Source of the DNA: Beroe forskalii
Lineage: Eukaryota; Ctenophora; Nuda; Beroida; Beroidae
Assembly (NCBI GenBank): GCA_011033025.1
Contig: WFMF01000099.1
Coordinates: 188,369-252,368 of the forward strand
DNA: 64,000 nucleotides
Direction of reading: 5' to 3'
The notes below the pieces were generated by a model. The model was not told the origin of the DNA. It was given only the letters and a program-made list of their open reading frames with translations, and ran no database searches. Below, in pieces: positions 11,968 to 23,904 of the stretch. The translations under genes and the position numbers were made by a program. Position 1 is the first letter of the stretch; every line of letters starts with the position of its first letter.

Positions 11968-12012
11968 TACATCACCACCTGACAACATTAAGTCATGATA
12001 ATGACGTCATCT
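11968..12012 (-). repeat. Paired-CRE module (solo, one half degraded)
   Basis: Contains CATGATAATGACGTCATC preceded by CATCACCACCTGACAACATT, the eroded second half. Confidence 0.5.
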
Positions 12013-12297
12013 CTTCCTGTGTACGTGTCTGAAGGAGAGCTTTTACTCTTTTAAAATCACGATGAGAGAAGGACACTCAAAGACATGTCATTTTATGTAC
12101 AACATCATTAATGGTACATTAACCGTCCTGAAAAACCATGTGGGCTCCAGATGATAAATTGGCGACTGAGTAAGCTGTAAACTGGTGGGGTTTGACGTAG
12201 TGACTTGATGCTTAACTGGTATTCATGCAACTGATTGAGTGGAATGGTGCCAATGTGAAATTGCGAATTCAGAGTCGGATCAAAATAATTTTTGAGA

Positions 12298-12490
12298 GAA
12301 CTGTTGTCACAGGAAACTGTTGTCACAGGAAACTGGTGTCACAGGAAACTGGTGTCACAGGAAACTGGTGTCACAGGTAACTGGTGTCACAGGAAACTGG
12401 TGTCACAGGTAACTGGTGTCACAGGTAACTGGTGTCACAGGAAACTGGTGTCACAGGAAACTGGTGTCACAGAAAAGTGGTGTCACAGAA
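12298..12490 (+). repeat. 16-bp GGTGTCACAGGAAACT tandem array
   Basis: About twelve units of 16 bp with single-base variants (GGTAACT, GAAAAGT). Because 16 is not a multiple of three, the open frame across it repeats every 48 bp. The frame is an artefact of the array. Confidence 0.95.
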
Positions 12491-12619
12491 AGCTGATTGA
12501 AGATTAAAGACAAATCTCAAAGGGTTTACACAGAAGACTGATACGAGAGACCGATAGCTAAGTATAAACTGTACACACAGTTTATACCACTACAGATTAG
12601 AGCCCGTTTAATAAACTTT

Positions 12620-12677
12620 GGCATTTCAAACGTCACAAACTCATTACTTTGTGATATAATGATGACGTCATCATAAC
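12620..12677 (-). repeat. Paired-CRE module
   Basis: AACGTCACAAACTCATTACT followed by GATATAATGATGACGTCATC. Both half-modules are recognisable. Its layout is like the core of the family A element, but no GGCGG ends are present. Confidence 0.6.
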
Positions 12678-12753
12678 ACCAGGCAGCAGAGTGGTGTCTA
12701 CATGATAGGATTCTATGAGGATCCCGGCAGAGTTTAAAGAAATAAAAACTCCG

Positions 12754-13097
12754 GTTTTACAGCAATATATCTGTACGTAAACGGGATGGTTGGTAAGGTC
12801 ACCGCTTCATTCGAAATATAGCGGCTAAAACCGTCCTCGAATTAAATGAAAATTTATTTCAGAAATGGATTACTAACTAGAATGATGGGTCATAGGACAT
12901 ATTTACAATCCTTACAATCTAGATGTTTTACAGCAATTTATCTGTACATAAACAGGAAGGTTGATAAGGTCACCGCTTCATTCGAAATATAGCGGCTAAA
13001 AGCTTCCTCGAATTGGGAAAAAGATTTTTTTTTCAGAAATGGATTATTAACTAGAATTATAGGTCATAGGACATATTTACAATCCTTACAATCTACA
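12754..13097. repeat. Tandem duplication of about 170 bp
   Basis: The segments at about 12754-12924 and 12925-13097 share GGTCACCGCTTCATTCGAAA, TATAGCGGCTAAAA and TCATAGGACATATTTACAAT in the same order. Divergence is roughly a few per cent to ten per cent. Confidence 0.9.
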
Positions 13098-13523
13098 AGT
13101 AGAAGTATGATTGGCCTCGCAGCTCTGTAATCAGCTAATCTATATGAGTGTATGTGAAGGAACATTCACCAGGCATAACGAGCATATACCCAATAACCAC
13201 AAATGCTGCAGTAATGATAGCATATATAAATGACAGAGTTAATAGACAATCACGAAGGGAAATCTGGTTGATGGAGGACAACAGCTGATTTGCGGATACT
13301 AATTATTGACGCGAGGTTGAGAAGATTGGTAGTGTAGACATTATAATATATATTGGGCGTTGTTCGTGCAGTGAAACGTAAGAAGTGTGATGTAGAGTTA
13401 ATCAGTTAAAAGTTAATAAAGGTTGTGATTCCTAGGAGAGTGAGAAAGTGTGACCTGGGGAATAACAAAAGAGTTTTGAATTGGAATTGTGGTTCCGTAA
13501 GTTCGTAATACTCTCACCACAGT

Positions 13524-13630
13524 ATTAAACTCCGCGCACGAGAAATAGGCGGGTAGGATGGCCTCATAATCATCGCTCAATGTGGTGAGTTGATGACGTT
13601 GAACCGCCTATTTCTCACGCGCGGCGTATA
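13524..13630 (+). mobile_element. Family A palindromic MITE-like element
   Basis: TCCGCGCACGAGAAATAGGC at the left and CTATTTCTCACGCGCGGCGT at the right. The core reads GGTGAGTTGATGACGTTGAA, opposite in direction to most other copies. Its first CRE is mutated (GGCCTCATAATCAT). Confidence 0.9.
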
Positions 13631-13959
13631 GATTCTTCCCTTGAAATTGTTCCTCTTCGCTGGCTACAAACATTATGAACAGTGCTGTGCCTCCTTGTTA
13701 ATTTGTCTAAAATGAGCAATACAGCAGGAACAGGCTCCGTTTCACTTTGATTATACCGGGAGTCATATTCAGGGCTTATAATAGTGTCGAATATAGATGG
13801 CACATTTTCTACTTTTTCGTTTGAAAAAGCAGGAATCTATCATAAAAAAGATGTTTAGGCATTGAAATTATCAGATAGTGCGGTATTGCAGTCGAGTATT
13901 TTCACAAAACTTATCAGTAGTTATTCTCCATAAATTCCGGTAATATCAGCTGAATATGA

Positions 13960-14290
13960 CAAAAAAAGGGATGCGAGGAAATAGAGAGAGGTACAAGAAA
14001 ATTAATAAAAGAGGGGCGTGGGGAAATATAGAATGATGTGAGAGAGAGGAACACGTTCTTGCAAAAGCAGGAATTATTTTAGAATAGAGAAAGATGTGAG
14101 GAAAGGAGAGATGTGAGGAAATATTAGAATAAAAAACTAAGAGGGACGGGAGTGAGAGGGACACGGTTGCAAATTGCGCGCATAATAATATGAGAAAAGG
14201 TGTGACAAAAAGAGAGATGTGAGGACTGAGAAAATACTAGAATAAAAATAAGAGGGGTGGGAGAGAGAGCGACTTGGTTGCAAATACAGG
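13960..14290. repeat. Degenerate purine-rich tandem array of about 110 bp units
   Basis: Two to three units sharing AGAGAGATGTGAGGA, a run TAGAATAAAAA, GAGGGGTGGGAGAGAGAG and a TTGCAAAT-type end. It ends just before the CCAAT pair at 14327. Frames on the minus strand are repeat by-products. Confidence 0.7.
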
Positions 14291-14326
14291 CAGCGTATTA
14301 GCCACCAAGTGACCGCTTCAACATTG

Positions 14327-14372
14327 ACCAATCAGAGCAATAGTTGTACTTTAAATCGCACACTGATTGGTC
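14327..14372. promoter_or_regulatory. Convergent CCAAT pair, 38-bp spacing
   Basis: CCAAT at 14328 (GACCAATCAGAGC) faces ATTGG at 14366 (CTGATTGGTCAATG). About 35 bp further on is CGTGTATAGAAG. The spacing equals the pairs at 9272 and 31260. The nearest recognised downstream gene is the crystallin, 1.3 kb away. Confidence 0.4.
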
Positions 14373-15091
14373 AATGCCACGACGCCGCCAATAACATTAA
14401 ATCGTGTATAGAAGAAGACGAGAGCCCTGGAAAACTTGAGAAAAGTTGAAATGACGACAGGCAAAAGATCTTACTAAGCTGTGAATAGTTCCAGCTATTA
14501 CCAATGGGCTAACATATTTCTCTGTGTAGAATCCCATTATATTAGTTGAACGCTAAAAAATAATCCTGCTATCCAATTTAAGTAATAATGAGTAAAATTA
14601 CGTAGAATAGTAAAATTTCCGTGCGGATGCGTGATAATTTCTGCATAATTTCAAAATTTTTTCAGCAGAAGAACACATGGTGATCACGTGATGAGTTTCA
14701 TAACTTTTCAACAAATTGAACCTCAATCAATAGCCTTTTACTTGTTATATGTTGGGGTGTGGAAAAACTTTCTTTTTTTGGGCTTCAATATATTATAAGT
14801 CAAGAATTATTTTGTCAGGACATTGATATTGTGAAGTATGTGATTATACAGAAAAGATTTAGATTATAATTTGAAGCCCAAACAAAGGACATAAGAACTT
14901 ATTTACTAATTAAGAAATCTTTTATTCCTTTGGAAGTTGGAACGTAAAGAACAAAAGCCCATTTGCTAAAGTGATCACTTTACGTCTTTTGATGGATTAA
15001 ATTCCAAAAATAACCCTTTTGTGCTTTCTTCGGCATAACTTAAAAGTAAATGAGACTCTTTGTGACAAAGGATATCTTTGTATTTGTTTTA
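14373..15091. other. Gene-free stretch upstream of the crystallin
   Basis: A+T-rich. A modest inverted repeat (TTTTTTGGGCTTCAATAT near 14776 and TTTGAAGCCCAAACAAAG near 14870) surrounds about 100 bp. No exon is recognised. Confidence 0.4.
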
Positions 15092-15099
15092 TATATAAA
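15092..15099 (+). promoter_or_regulatory. Candidate TATA box of the crystallin gene
   Basis: TATATAAA followed by GAGAGGCCGG. The coding start is 574 bp downstream, so this assignment needs a non-coding first exon. A splice acceptor-like CCGTTTACAG lies at 15641-15650, 16 bp before the start codon, which makes that layout possible. No nearer TATA box is seen. Confidence 0.3.
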
Positions 15100-15665
15100 G
15101 AGAGGCCGGACCACAAGGTCTTATGGTTTGGAGAGTGCAGTAGCTGACTAGTCAGTCCATGCTGTTATTGTTCATGGTGTCGTTTATCGACTTATTGAGT
15201 CAGTATGTTCCGAGAGTGTTCATCAAAACGGGGTAACATTGAAAAAAAATGTACTCTCGAACTCCCCAAATTCCGACCCTTGTAAAGTTGTAATTATTGT
15301 TCTGCATAAATATTTCTCGTGAGGAAGAGATGCTCCGTTTTGCAACATCGTTACAATCTCTTCAAAGAGAGAAAAACAGTTATTAAGTAATTATCCGTGC
15401 GTCTTTATCGAGCCTTGGTCAATCGAGCGGTCTGCACACATACGTCTCATAAATTTTGTCAGAAAACCAAAGCAATTGCTTTGGTTTGCTTACAAAATGA
15501 GAAACGGGTAGAGAATCGAATTTCTCTAATAACGGTTTTCCTCTCTTCATTGACGAGCAACAGCTCTCAAATTACACGCGCAGTTGACAGTTGAGCCCCT
15601 TTGTTGCCCCAAATTCATCACCCATCTCATCACTTTTGACCGTTTACAGATAAAGATTTAGCAAC

Positions 15666-16461
15666 ATGAAGATGATTCATGGTTGGTTCCTAGTAGCTCT
15701 GACTATCAGTCTGGTGGAGGGTCAGTAACCAATTATTCTATTCACTCATTCACTCAATTATAATATTTTGGCCTAACATTATAATCCGTCCTTTTTAATA
15801 AGCTCTAAGGAGGTATACCGTACAGATTTTTCTTTGTATCCCTCAATAGCCTCATAATCCATATACTTCAATAGGGCTTAGGGCATGTCGCAAGAAACAT
15901 CGACTTAGCATGATATAAGTAATTGCTTTTCCGATTTCAGCCTGGACGTTAACGGTATCTTACGGATCTGAAAGTATGGATTTGGATGAAGATGTAAGCA
16001 AGTTCTCAGAACTTGGTATCAACGATAAAGTAGAGTCTGTGACTGCAGTGGATGGTAACTGGAAACTTTATCTGCATAAGGACTTCGAGGGAGATTGTGT
16101 CACCATTTGTGAAGGATTAACCTATGGTGCCGAAGAGTTGGAAGGATATGGTTTGTACCAAAATATATCGTCTGTAGAAAATGACAATACCGCATGCATT
16201 TTGCAACTGTCGGTAAATGACAACCTAGAAGGAACAACCATGAAAATCATCGAACCTGTCCCGAGAATGGGTCTAAAAGGCTTCAATGATAGAGTATCGA
16301 GTGTCAAAGCCCTTGGTGGTGCATGGATGGTGTATGGAGATAAAAATTACGAGGGAGTTAGTATGGCAATCTGCGAGGGACAAACAGTGTCTCAGAGTGA
16401 ATTAGCCGAGAATGGCCTTGACGACAACATTACTTCTGCCAAACCAGTAATATCTTGCTAA
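15666..16461 (+). CDS. Secreted beta/gamma-crystallin, two domains (four Greek keys)
   Basis: Two coding exons, 15666-15720 and 15941-16461, encode 191 residues. Exon 1 gives a signal peptide (start MKMIHGWFLVALTISLVE) and ends in phase 1. Exon 2 follows the acceptor CCGATTTCAG. The mature part has four Greek-key motifs of about 40 residues, i.e. two crystallin domains. Calcium-site signatures of the type N/D-N/D-x-x-S/T-S are seen as NDRVSS and DDNITS (both good), with NDKVES and YQNISS as weaker versions. The repeated pattern LHKDFEGDCVTICEG and GDKNYEGVSMAICEG marks the equivalent second strands of the two domains. Family knowledge: such proteins bind calcium and are very stable. Vertebrate lens members lack signal peptides, whereas invertebrate and microbial members are often secreted. 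A role outside the cell is inferred. The start codon is chosen because it yields the signal peptide. No clear AATAAA follows the stop. Confidence 0.92.
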
Positions 16462-16601
16462 GGACTTAAGGAAGGAAATAGAAGAATCTCACAGTTGGCA
16501 GCGCGGTATAAGATGATTGATTGTGAGCAATCCTTACTTTCTTACCGTAATTAATAGATTAATGCATTGAAAACAAACGCTTGTATTATTTTATCTGCTT
16601 T

Positions 16602-16612
16602 AGGGGGGGGGG
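16602..16612. repeat. Poly-G tract
   Basis: A run of about eleven G residues 140 bp after the crystallin stop codon, a possible G-quadruplex element or simple repeat. Confidence 0.6.
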
Positions 16613-16838
16613 GTTACAAACTTGAGATATGAGTAGGCCAGGATGGCCAGGGCGTGTTCCAACATTTTGACAGTGGTCTTGAGTCCATAGGTCCAACATT
16701 GCCAATGTGAGGCCTCAGAGCAAAAATGGCGTCCAAAACAGGAAATCTTACCAGTAGGAGAATATAAAGCTTAGCTTTTCCTTGCATTCTATTCGTCGCG
16801 ATGAGCTGATCATCATCGGGAGTGATAATCTAGCTATG

Positions 16839-17077
16839 GGGCCATCCATAAAGGACGTCCGCAATGAGGGGGGAGGGGGGAGTCTGGCCAGATGCGGACG
16901 TCCGCAGTTTATGGAAATTTTGGTCGATTTGACCAAAATTTCACTAGAAAATTGTGAAATTTCGGGCTCAGAAATGATGACCCAAAAGGGGTTTCTGAAA
17001 TGCGGACGTTTGCGGACAAGGGGGAGGGAGGGGTCTAAAATGATCGAAATTTTGCGGACGTCCTTTATGGATGGCCC
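16839..17077 (+). mobile_element. 239-bp palindromic element with GGGCCATCCATAAAGGACGT ends and 5-bp target duplication
   Basis: Left end GGGCCATCCATAAAGGACGT and right end ACGTCCTTTATGGATGGCCC are perfect inverted repeats. The element is bordered on both sides by CTATG (16834-16838 and 17078-17082), a clean 5-bp target duplication. The interior includes a hairpin GAAATTTTGGTC/GACCAAAATTTC. A second copy lies at 24056-24524 in reverse orientation. Confidence 0.93.
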
Positions 17078-18947
17078 CTATGGTGTTTTTTAAATTTATT
17101 CCGACATGATTATCTAGTGAAATGAAGTTAGTCCGGCGTGATAATCAAGTAATAGATTGCTTGCCTGGCTTTTATACCACTTTATAAACGCTGATGAATA
17201 AAAAATAACATTGGAAAATGGGCTGTTAGGAAGAATAAATACAAACTAACATCAAAAAGACATCAAGAATAAGACAGATGGGGAGATGTTAAATATAGAT
17301 GTTATGGGGAACCTAAGACGAGACGGCCATTATACCAACAAGAGCCACTAAATGAAAATATGAAAGGCTTGTTATCGATGGACGCGCTGGTTATATCTAT
17401 CTGATAATATAAATTAACGATTTACATAGCATTTGTAAGGAATAATCAGCCATTTAACAACCCATAACTATTAACGGCACACAGCATAATATGTGGCACT
17501 GTGACGTCACTATGAGAGCGTAGCATGGGGAAGTGATGCCAGCTATATATATTACCAAGAGTTGGGTATAATGTTATTATTATAGCAGGAAATAAAGCCA
17601 CCAGGAAATCTCTGGATCATTAGACTCAGCACACGCAGTCTAAACATACGACGCAGCTGCTGGTGAGAGCAGAGTATGAATATATAATTAGCATATATTC
17701 TCATATATTCAAAATATAAGATAATCATTAGGACTTTCTGAGCATGTGAAATGATAATGTACGATGCTTCAATACTTCAATGTCAATATGAAATTGCTGT
17801 CAAATGACATCTTTCTTTCAAATAAAGCCTCTCACAACACCTGTCTTTTGAAGCTTTGGGATGCCCTTACTCATTATTCCAAAAGTCTAAAGTTCTCACT
17901 CCTGTCATAAATAAATTGCCATGGAATTTGTACTGTGACAATTCGTGGACTTCTAGGTTTGAAGCGAAGTGGGGAAGTTTCAACTTTATACAACTATTGG
18001 TGTGAAGGTGTGCACTGGAGATTCTGGAGAATCAGGACGTGTCAATGTGAATTCCCGGTAGTGTGTAGCGTCACAGCGATATTTATACTTTTGTAAAACT
18101 CCCTAGCATTAAATATTTGATGATACCCGTCACCAGAGAGTTCACAATTTTCTCTTCTTCCTTGGCATTATGTAAAAAGTAACTTTCACACAATCCGTCA
18201 TGCAAGAAAATAATAAGGAATAAATCAATGCTGTGACTCGCATGGAAAGTCGTGTAACGCCTCTCAGTCTTACGAGTAGGGTATTAAGTGCAAGAGGTAT
18301 AACTACAAACCATAGCAATGAAATTTGCTTGATACTGAATACATTACTTATTGGCGCAGATTTCCACTCCGGCACCAAAAAATTATCCGGGTGTACAACT
18401 GATATCTTGATGTACAAAATGTACAACACAATGTGGAGCAAAGTAAAACTTGGAGCAAGTCATATGGCTCTGTAAACGGAGCTAAGTTTGGAGCCAACTC
18501 TGAGTTTCCATGAGGGGCCCCGAGGTTAGAGGGAACCATGATCTGCCTTCAGAGTTCAGAAAGTGATGTGTAAGAGTGAGAGTGATGTGCAAGAGTGATG
18601 AGTCATATTTCAAGTGGAGGGAATAAGTGATATATTTCAAGTGATTTTAAGAGAGATTTATCAAGAAATTTATCTTGCAGCTTCCACAAAAACTAGAAAT
18701 ACTCCACACACACAAGATGAGCAGTGCTTTGTACACACACACACACACACACACTCACATCCTATAACACACTCTATGAAGTTGGGAGGAAGTCGCAACA
18801 TATTAGTAAAGGTGTTTAGGATATACCACGGCTAGTAACTCTAATGTACTTTAATTGAGGAGAGTGAGAGTGATGGTTTACAGACTAAAATGAGTGGAGT
18901 AATATATATTATATGCGGGGCTGTTTACAGGATGAGTTGGAGGCAGG

Positions 18948-18999
18948 GAGTGATGTAATTATCTTAGTTTCATGTGGTGAGTTGATGACGTCGAAGGTC
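18948..18999 (+). repeat. Paired-CRE module (solo, first half degraded)
   Basis: GAGTGATGTAATTATCTTAG, TTTCATGTGG, TGAGTTGATGACGTCGAAGG. The second half is perfect and the first is mutated from GACGTCA to GATGTAA. Confidence 0.6.
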
Positions 19000-20724
19000 C
19001 ATTTTTCAGGAATTCATGATCATATGTAGGTATGTGAGTATGATCATTTTAATATTTATGTGAAGCTGCAGAAAGGTGGGAAATCGAGGGGAAGTGTAAG
19101 TTACTGGAGCTCTCTTCTTTTTAAAAGGAATGAAGGAACGGAGATTGGGGCTGCAAGGGAATACTAAGGAGAAACTAAGTAGGTTTATACGTAGGTACTA
19201 CATCTTCAGGCAAGGACTTTCTGAGTAAGGGAGACAGTATAAGTCACTAACCATTCTCCAGATACAGAAACTGTACATTATCATTCAGGATAGGGTCGAT
19301 GCGCATGACGAATTAAAGAAATAAAGCACACATTATAGGAAAAATGGACCTGTTTAGATATGACAGAATAGGTAACATAGCTGGAACAATTCATTATTAC
19401 CCCTTACAGGGCAAAATAGAAAGGTATTAATACTAATAATCAATAAAAGAATTTGTGCACAACATGACATATTATAATATGACAACAGGTATTTCAGTCA
19501 ATTAACATAATAATTTGTGACTATAAAAGTTCCAGCTCCAAGAGGAATTGAATAGTCTAAGACATACCAACCTAATTCAATACACACTATCTAAAACAAA
19601 TGTACAACGACTCTAAAAGTGTGGAAGACCAAAATTCTTGTGTACCTATAGCAGATGTGTACGAACATAGCATAATATATTAATGCTTGAAGTTTTACAA
19701 CTTTTTATTGCCATCTATCAACACCCCGATAAGGAAATTATGCATTATTTCCTAGTAATATTGCATCATTTGCACTAACCCTACGTTTCTGCAGGGCGTG
19801 GTCCTGATGACAGAGTTAATTGCAGCCTCCCTTCACTATTTTTTCATGCAAGATGTTTTGACTTTGACAAATTACACTTGGCATGCTTTAAAATAAATGT
19901 GCTAGATAAACCTACAACATAATAATGATATCTTATATATAATTTGGAGATGGCACGTGAATTTTGTCTGTTTGTGCGGGCGCACAGTTTAAATTTGAGC
20001 TTGCCAAGAAATTATCAACTTATCAAGAGAAACGAACGGGGAAAATGTGCTTATTGGTGCCGTTGTCATGGTCACTGGAAACTGCACGTGCAGGTTATGA
20101 TCAGTTGTATGCGAGTGCTTTCTGATACGCTGCTAATTGCTGCGTCGTGGTTTTGTTAATTTTACGTTTTCTACATTTAAAATTGAAGATCTAAAGATAG
20201 TGAATGGGTATGGCTGGCATCGGGGAGGCTATAGGCGATAGAATTCCCTTTCTGAATCAGTGGCAATGGTCGGTCAATTTATCAATCGATGATTAAAATG
20301 GTTTCAACTAAATAATGTTAATCGAGCAATTATTGAAAGAAATTTAAGATTAACCAAAGCAAAATCAAATTGATCAAATTGGGCATGGCATATATTATTG
20401 CGAATTTGGGAATCTTGGCGTAAATCAATGCGCTATTCAACGTTCAGTATGCATTTACGGTTCTCAGATTGCAGTTAAACTAACTTGGTCGTACAATTGC
20501 AATTAGACAAAACTGGCCTTCATGGGACAGCATTACTAAAAGTGACAGACGTGTTATTGTAAATTTTGCTCCTTCATAAACTTTTTCATATTTCAAAATT
20601 TGCAGCTGGCGTAAATGCATTAATTGTTTTCATTCTTCACTGCGGTAAGAAAAGAAAAATTGTCTTGATAACTTGAATTGCAATTTTGGAATTCTGCGAG
20701 GGAGGCGCCGAGTGAGCTACGTTT

Positions 20725-20747
20725 TAGCAGGCCCAACGGGCCTGCTA
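20725..20747. other. 10-bp perfect hairpin
   Basis: TAGCAGGCCC-AAC-GGGCCTGCTA: a 10-bp stem with a 3-nt loop. There is no T run after it, and the role is unknown. Confidence 0.6.
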
Positions 20748-21707
20748 GTAGCTATATAAACAGGAATGAATCCAGTAACATCACGAAAATCTACCTTAAA
20801 CAGGGTCAACAAGTGTCACGTTTAATTGCCACAGTACATGTGAGAGGTGTTTAATGAAAGAGAGTGGCTTCTCTCTCCCATAGAGTATAGTGGCTATATA
20901 TGCCCTAAATGGGATAATCTCATGAACATGTACATGTTTCTGATTTTAGAGTAATAGCCTGGAGAATACTGCCATGTGAATATTACAGGATTATGTCATG
21001 TATCCTACTGAACTACCAGAACTTTGAGCAAGTAACAGGGTGGTGTCTTTGATTTTAATAATTCAATTGTTGAAATATTGGTTGGTAGTACGTACTTGCA
21101 AGTACACTTGTAAGTAAGTGACAAGGAATCAATAATTGATGAAGGCAATTTCATCATATTTTACAAGACCCATTTTTCCTTCCACCCACTTCCGCCACTT
21201 ACCTTTTCGTTTTACAAAAAGTCATTGAAGAAGGTTAGAAATAGAAAAACCTCTGAAAGGGCCAGGAAAATAAGTTGTACCTACTTCCTTCATTGTGGTA
21301 ACCATGCTAATATGTAACATCCAATCAGAAGGCAGTTTTCACATTGCATCTGTATGCACATCTTGTCTGATGATGTCATGTGTCATACCTGAGAGGTGGC
21401 TTTGACAACTCGATTTAATTTAGTGTTCAAACCATGGTCCATGATACTCATCACCTGCCCTTTGGAACATCGACGCTGTTGTCCAGTGGCCATCTCTAAG
21501 TAACGCAAATCTTCAAAATCAAAACTTTTCTATCATAGTTTCATATAGGTTTGATGTAAGTACTTACTCATTACTCCTATGAGGGTTTAAAAGTGGCAAA
21601 TACATTAGCCTGCCATTGTTGCCTGTGCAGGTAACAAAAAGTTATTGAAAGGGCACTAAGTACAAGGCATCACACAGACTCACCTTTAACATTGCATATG
21701 ATAGCCA

Positions 21708-22347
21708 GTGTCACATAACCTGACACATAACCTGTTTGGGGACAAGGAGGCTTTCCTTGAAAAGTTTCGCACTTGTGTGCGAGCTCGAGAATATGGAATG
21801 CAGAAACTTGATAAGGAATTTTACTCTAGAGAACCCTCTAAACCGTTATTCAAAAAGCATAATCTATTGACTGTACAAAATATATACTTACGTTTGAGGT
21901 GTATCATGGAAATTGTGAAAATAGTACACTGTAAAGAACCTGTATCCTTATATCAAATGGTCAATTTATCTAAAAGGAATCTAAACCGCTTTCTTACACC
22001 CAATCCCTCAAAGTTCTTCACATACAAAGCCCCCTGGCTCTGGAATAACTTTATCAAAATTCTTGATGTTGGAAAATGTGGCCTACACAGTGACGAAAAC
22101 CTGATCAAAAGTTTACTCAAGAGATCTCTCCTTGAAGGGCAGGTTAAGGACATGGATACCTGGAGCAACGAAAACTTTACTGAATTTTCTAAAGTCGAAT
22201 CTACTAACTGAAACTTCTGTTGCAAAGCAGCTGACCAATGTTAATGCCATTTTTGAACCCAAATTTCAAAATTATCACTGTAAAAGTGAACTGGTTCAAC
22301 AGGTCGACCATGACAAACGGATGGAATTTTATATAGGTAAGGTGTAA
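21708..22347 (+). pseudogene. Remnant of a non-LTR retrotransposon reverse transcriptase, C-terminal end
   Basis: An open frame of 167 codons (21708-22211), continued by another frame overlapping its end (22132-22347), has the character of the region after the catalytic domain in LINE reverse transcriptases. It has the order HNLLTVQNIYLRLR, an IMEIVKI helix, EPVSLYQM, then TPNPSKFFTYKAPWLWNNF. Family knowledge: CR1/jockey-like LINEs end in a similar LTV.NLY..., SLY..., LWN... series. The catalytic core with its YADD box is not present upstream, and the frame is broken near 22190, so this is a 5'-truncated, decayed copy. The first codon used here is not ATG. Which LINE clade it belongs to cannot be told. 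Confidence 0.55.
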
Positions 22348-22349
22348 AT

Positions 22350-23890
22350 CATGTGAATAATTTCATAATTTCATCTCTATCTAATTTGGATAATATTAAT
22401 ATACTGTTATGCATATTCTATGCTAATGAAAACGTACTTTATCATCCACTATTTTGGTATGTTAATGAAATGTGTTGTAGAGTTGACGTCAAATTCAAAC
22501 TTTAAACCAAAATATTATAAGTCGACGACTTTCATGTTCTAATGAGAGTTCAACATACATGGGTCATCAGGCAACCCTTGTCAATTAATGATATACATTT
22601 ATCACATTATGTATATCCGAAGTTATCTTGAAGTATCTCTCTTTTTTTTTTTTTGAAATTTTGTGACCATGATCAGTGGGACAGGTGGTCCCAAGGGGCA
22701 CAATGAAGCAAATCGCCACTGTGTCCTTTCTCCAGCCACAACTTCTGTTCTACTCGTTTATGGTCACTCCTCTATTAAAATTGGTCAACGTTCGCCCTTA
22801 GCTTGCTTATGTCCTTAGACAGCAAGATTATCTGACCAATTTTGGAAAGCCTGATTCGCCACATGTGACCTGTCAATATCAGGTAGACAAAAAGCTTTAA
22901 CCAGCTGTGCATTGTGCAATGGTATATTTGGTTGATAATTCGTCCAATATACCATAACTGATGCTCTCGTGTTCAACAAGGGAGCCTTAGAAAGCAGAGT
23001 GGTGAAAGATTTTTGTTGAACCATTTGTTTTTTGACTTGCTTTTCTCAAACCCATCTTATTGGGTAAAACGAATGCTGCAATGCTAGGACTACTACTAGC
23101 AACCATATAAACTTATGATTTGAGAAACGTAAGTATACTATATCTTGAACTTAATGGAAAATACTGTTACAATTACATAGATAATTTACATTATGAAATA
23201 TACATATTATAATGATACATGACAAAGATCTTTCTACCTACTGTGTCGAATACTGTCAATTGCCTGTCTTGCATTACACAGGCCACATCCTGTAGCTTCC
23301 TAGCGTTTACATTCGTATTTTTGCGTGTGAGTGTGATTGTATTTATTGAATATGGAGATTAATAAAACAATTCTTTTACTTAAACAATTCTTTTGCCAAT
23401 CTAAAATTTTAAAATCTCAAAATTAGAAATCCTATTTTGGTGCTAATATGGCCTTTGTGGGATATAAGGGGGTAAGGGGATGTGGTCTTCACGAAATTGA
23501 GTTTTTGTTAATTTAAACATTAGGCACCTACCTACTTGTTTCTTGGAACAGATCCTACTCATCCCTGAAGTTTCATGATTAAGTAATTATAATGAATAAA
23601 AAGTTCATTATGAAATAACAAGTTCATTATATAGTCAAAAATAATATAGCAGAAACACATTATAAGATTAATCACTATATACATTTCAAGAAATTTTAAA
23701 TATTTTTGCTTCAAGGAAACAAATCCATGTTCAGTGTTGAAATCATGCATTGGAAAATCAAACCATGCAATATAAGCAATCTAGATTCATGGTTTAAAGA
23801 CCAGCAGTAGCAATGTTCCAAAATGGGCTGCAGTAGAAGTAGATAGGGAGGAAAATCTCATATTTGAGGACCTGGAAGAAACAATATGAT
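22350..23890. other. Gene-free stretch
   Basis: A+T-rich with a 13-T run near 22642. No exon is recognised. The first part may be the 3' tail of the LINE remnant. Confidence 0.4.
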
Positions 23891-23904
23891 AGGGACCATC
23901 CATT

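Larger units (their letters stand above)
17100..21700. other. Gene-free stretch
   Basis: About 4.6 kb with no convincing exon. It holds a short CA tract (18736-18756), a solo CRE module (18948), a small hairpin (20725) and a single CCAATCAGAAGG site near 21323. Open frames here (18142-18475, 19944-20159) have no recognised character. Confidence 0.45.

Noticed and set aside
12298-12490. CRISPR-like regular repeat
   Set aside because: Units are contiguous with no unique spacers, in a eukaryotic setting.
12292-12507. 71-codon frame with WCHRKL repeats
   Set aside because: Direct translation of the 16-bp tandem array, with no codon-level constraint.
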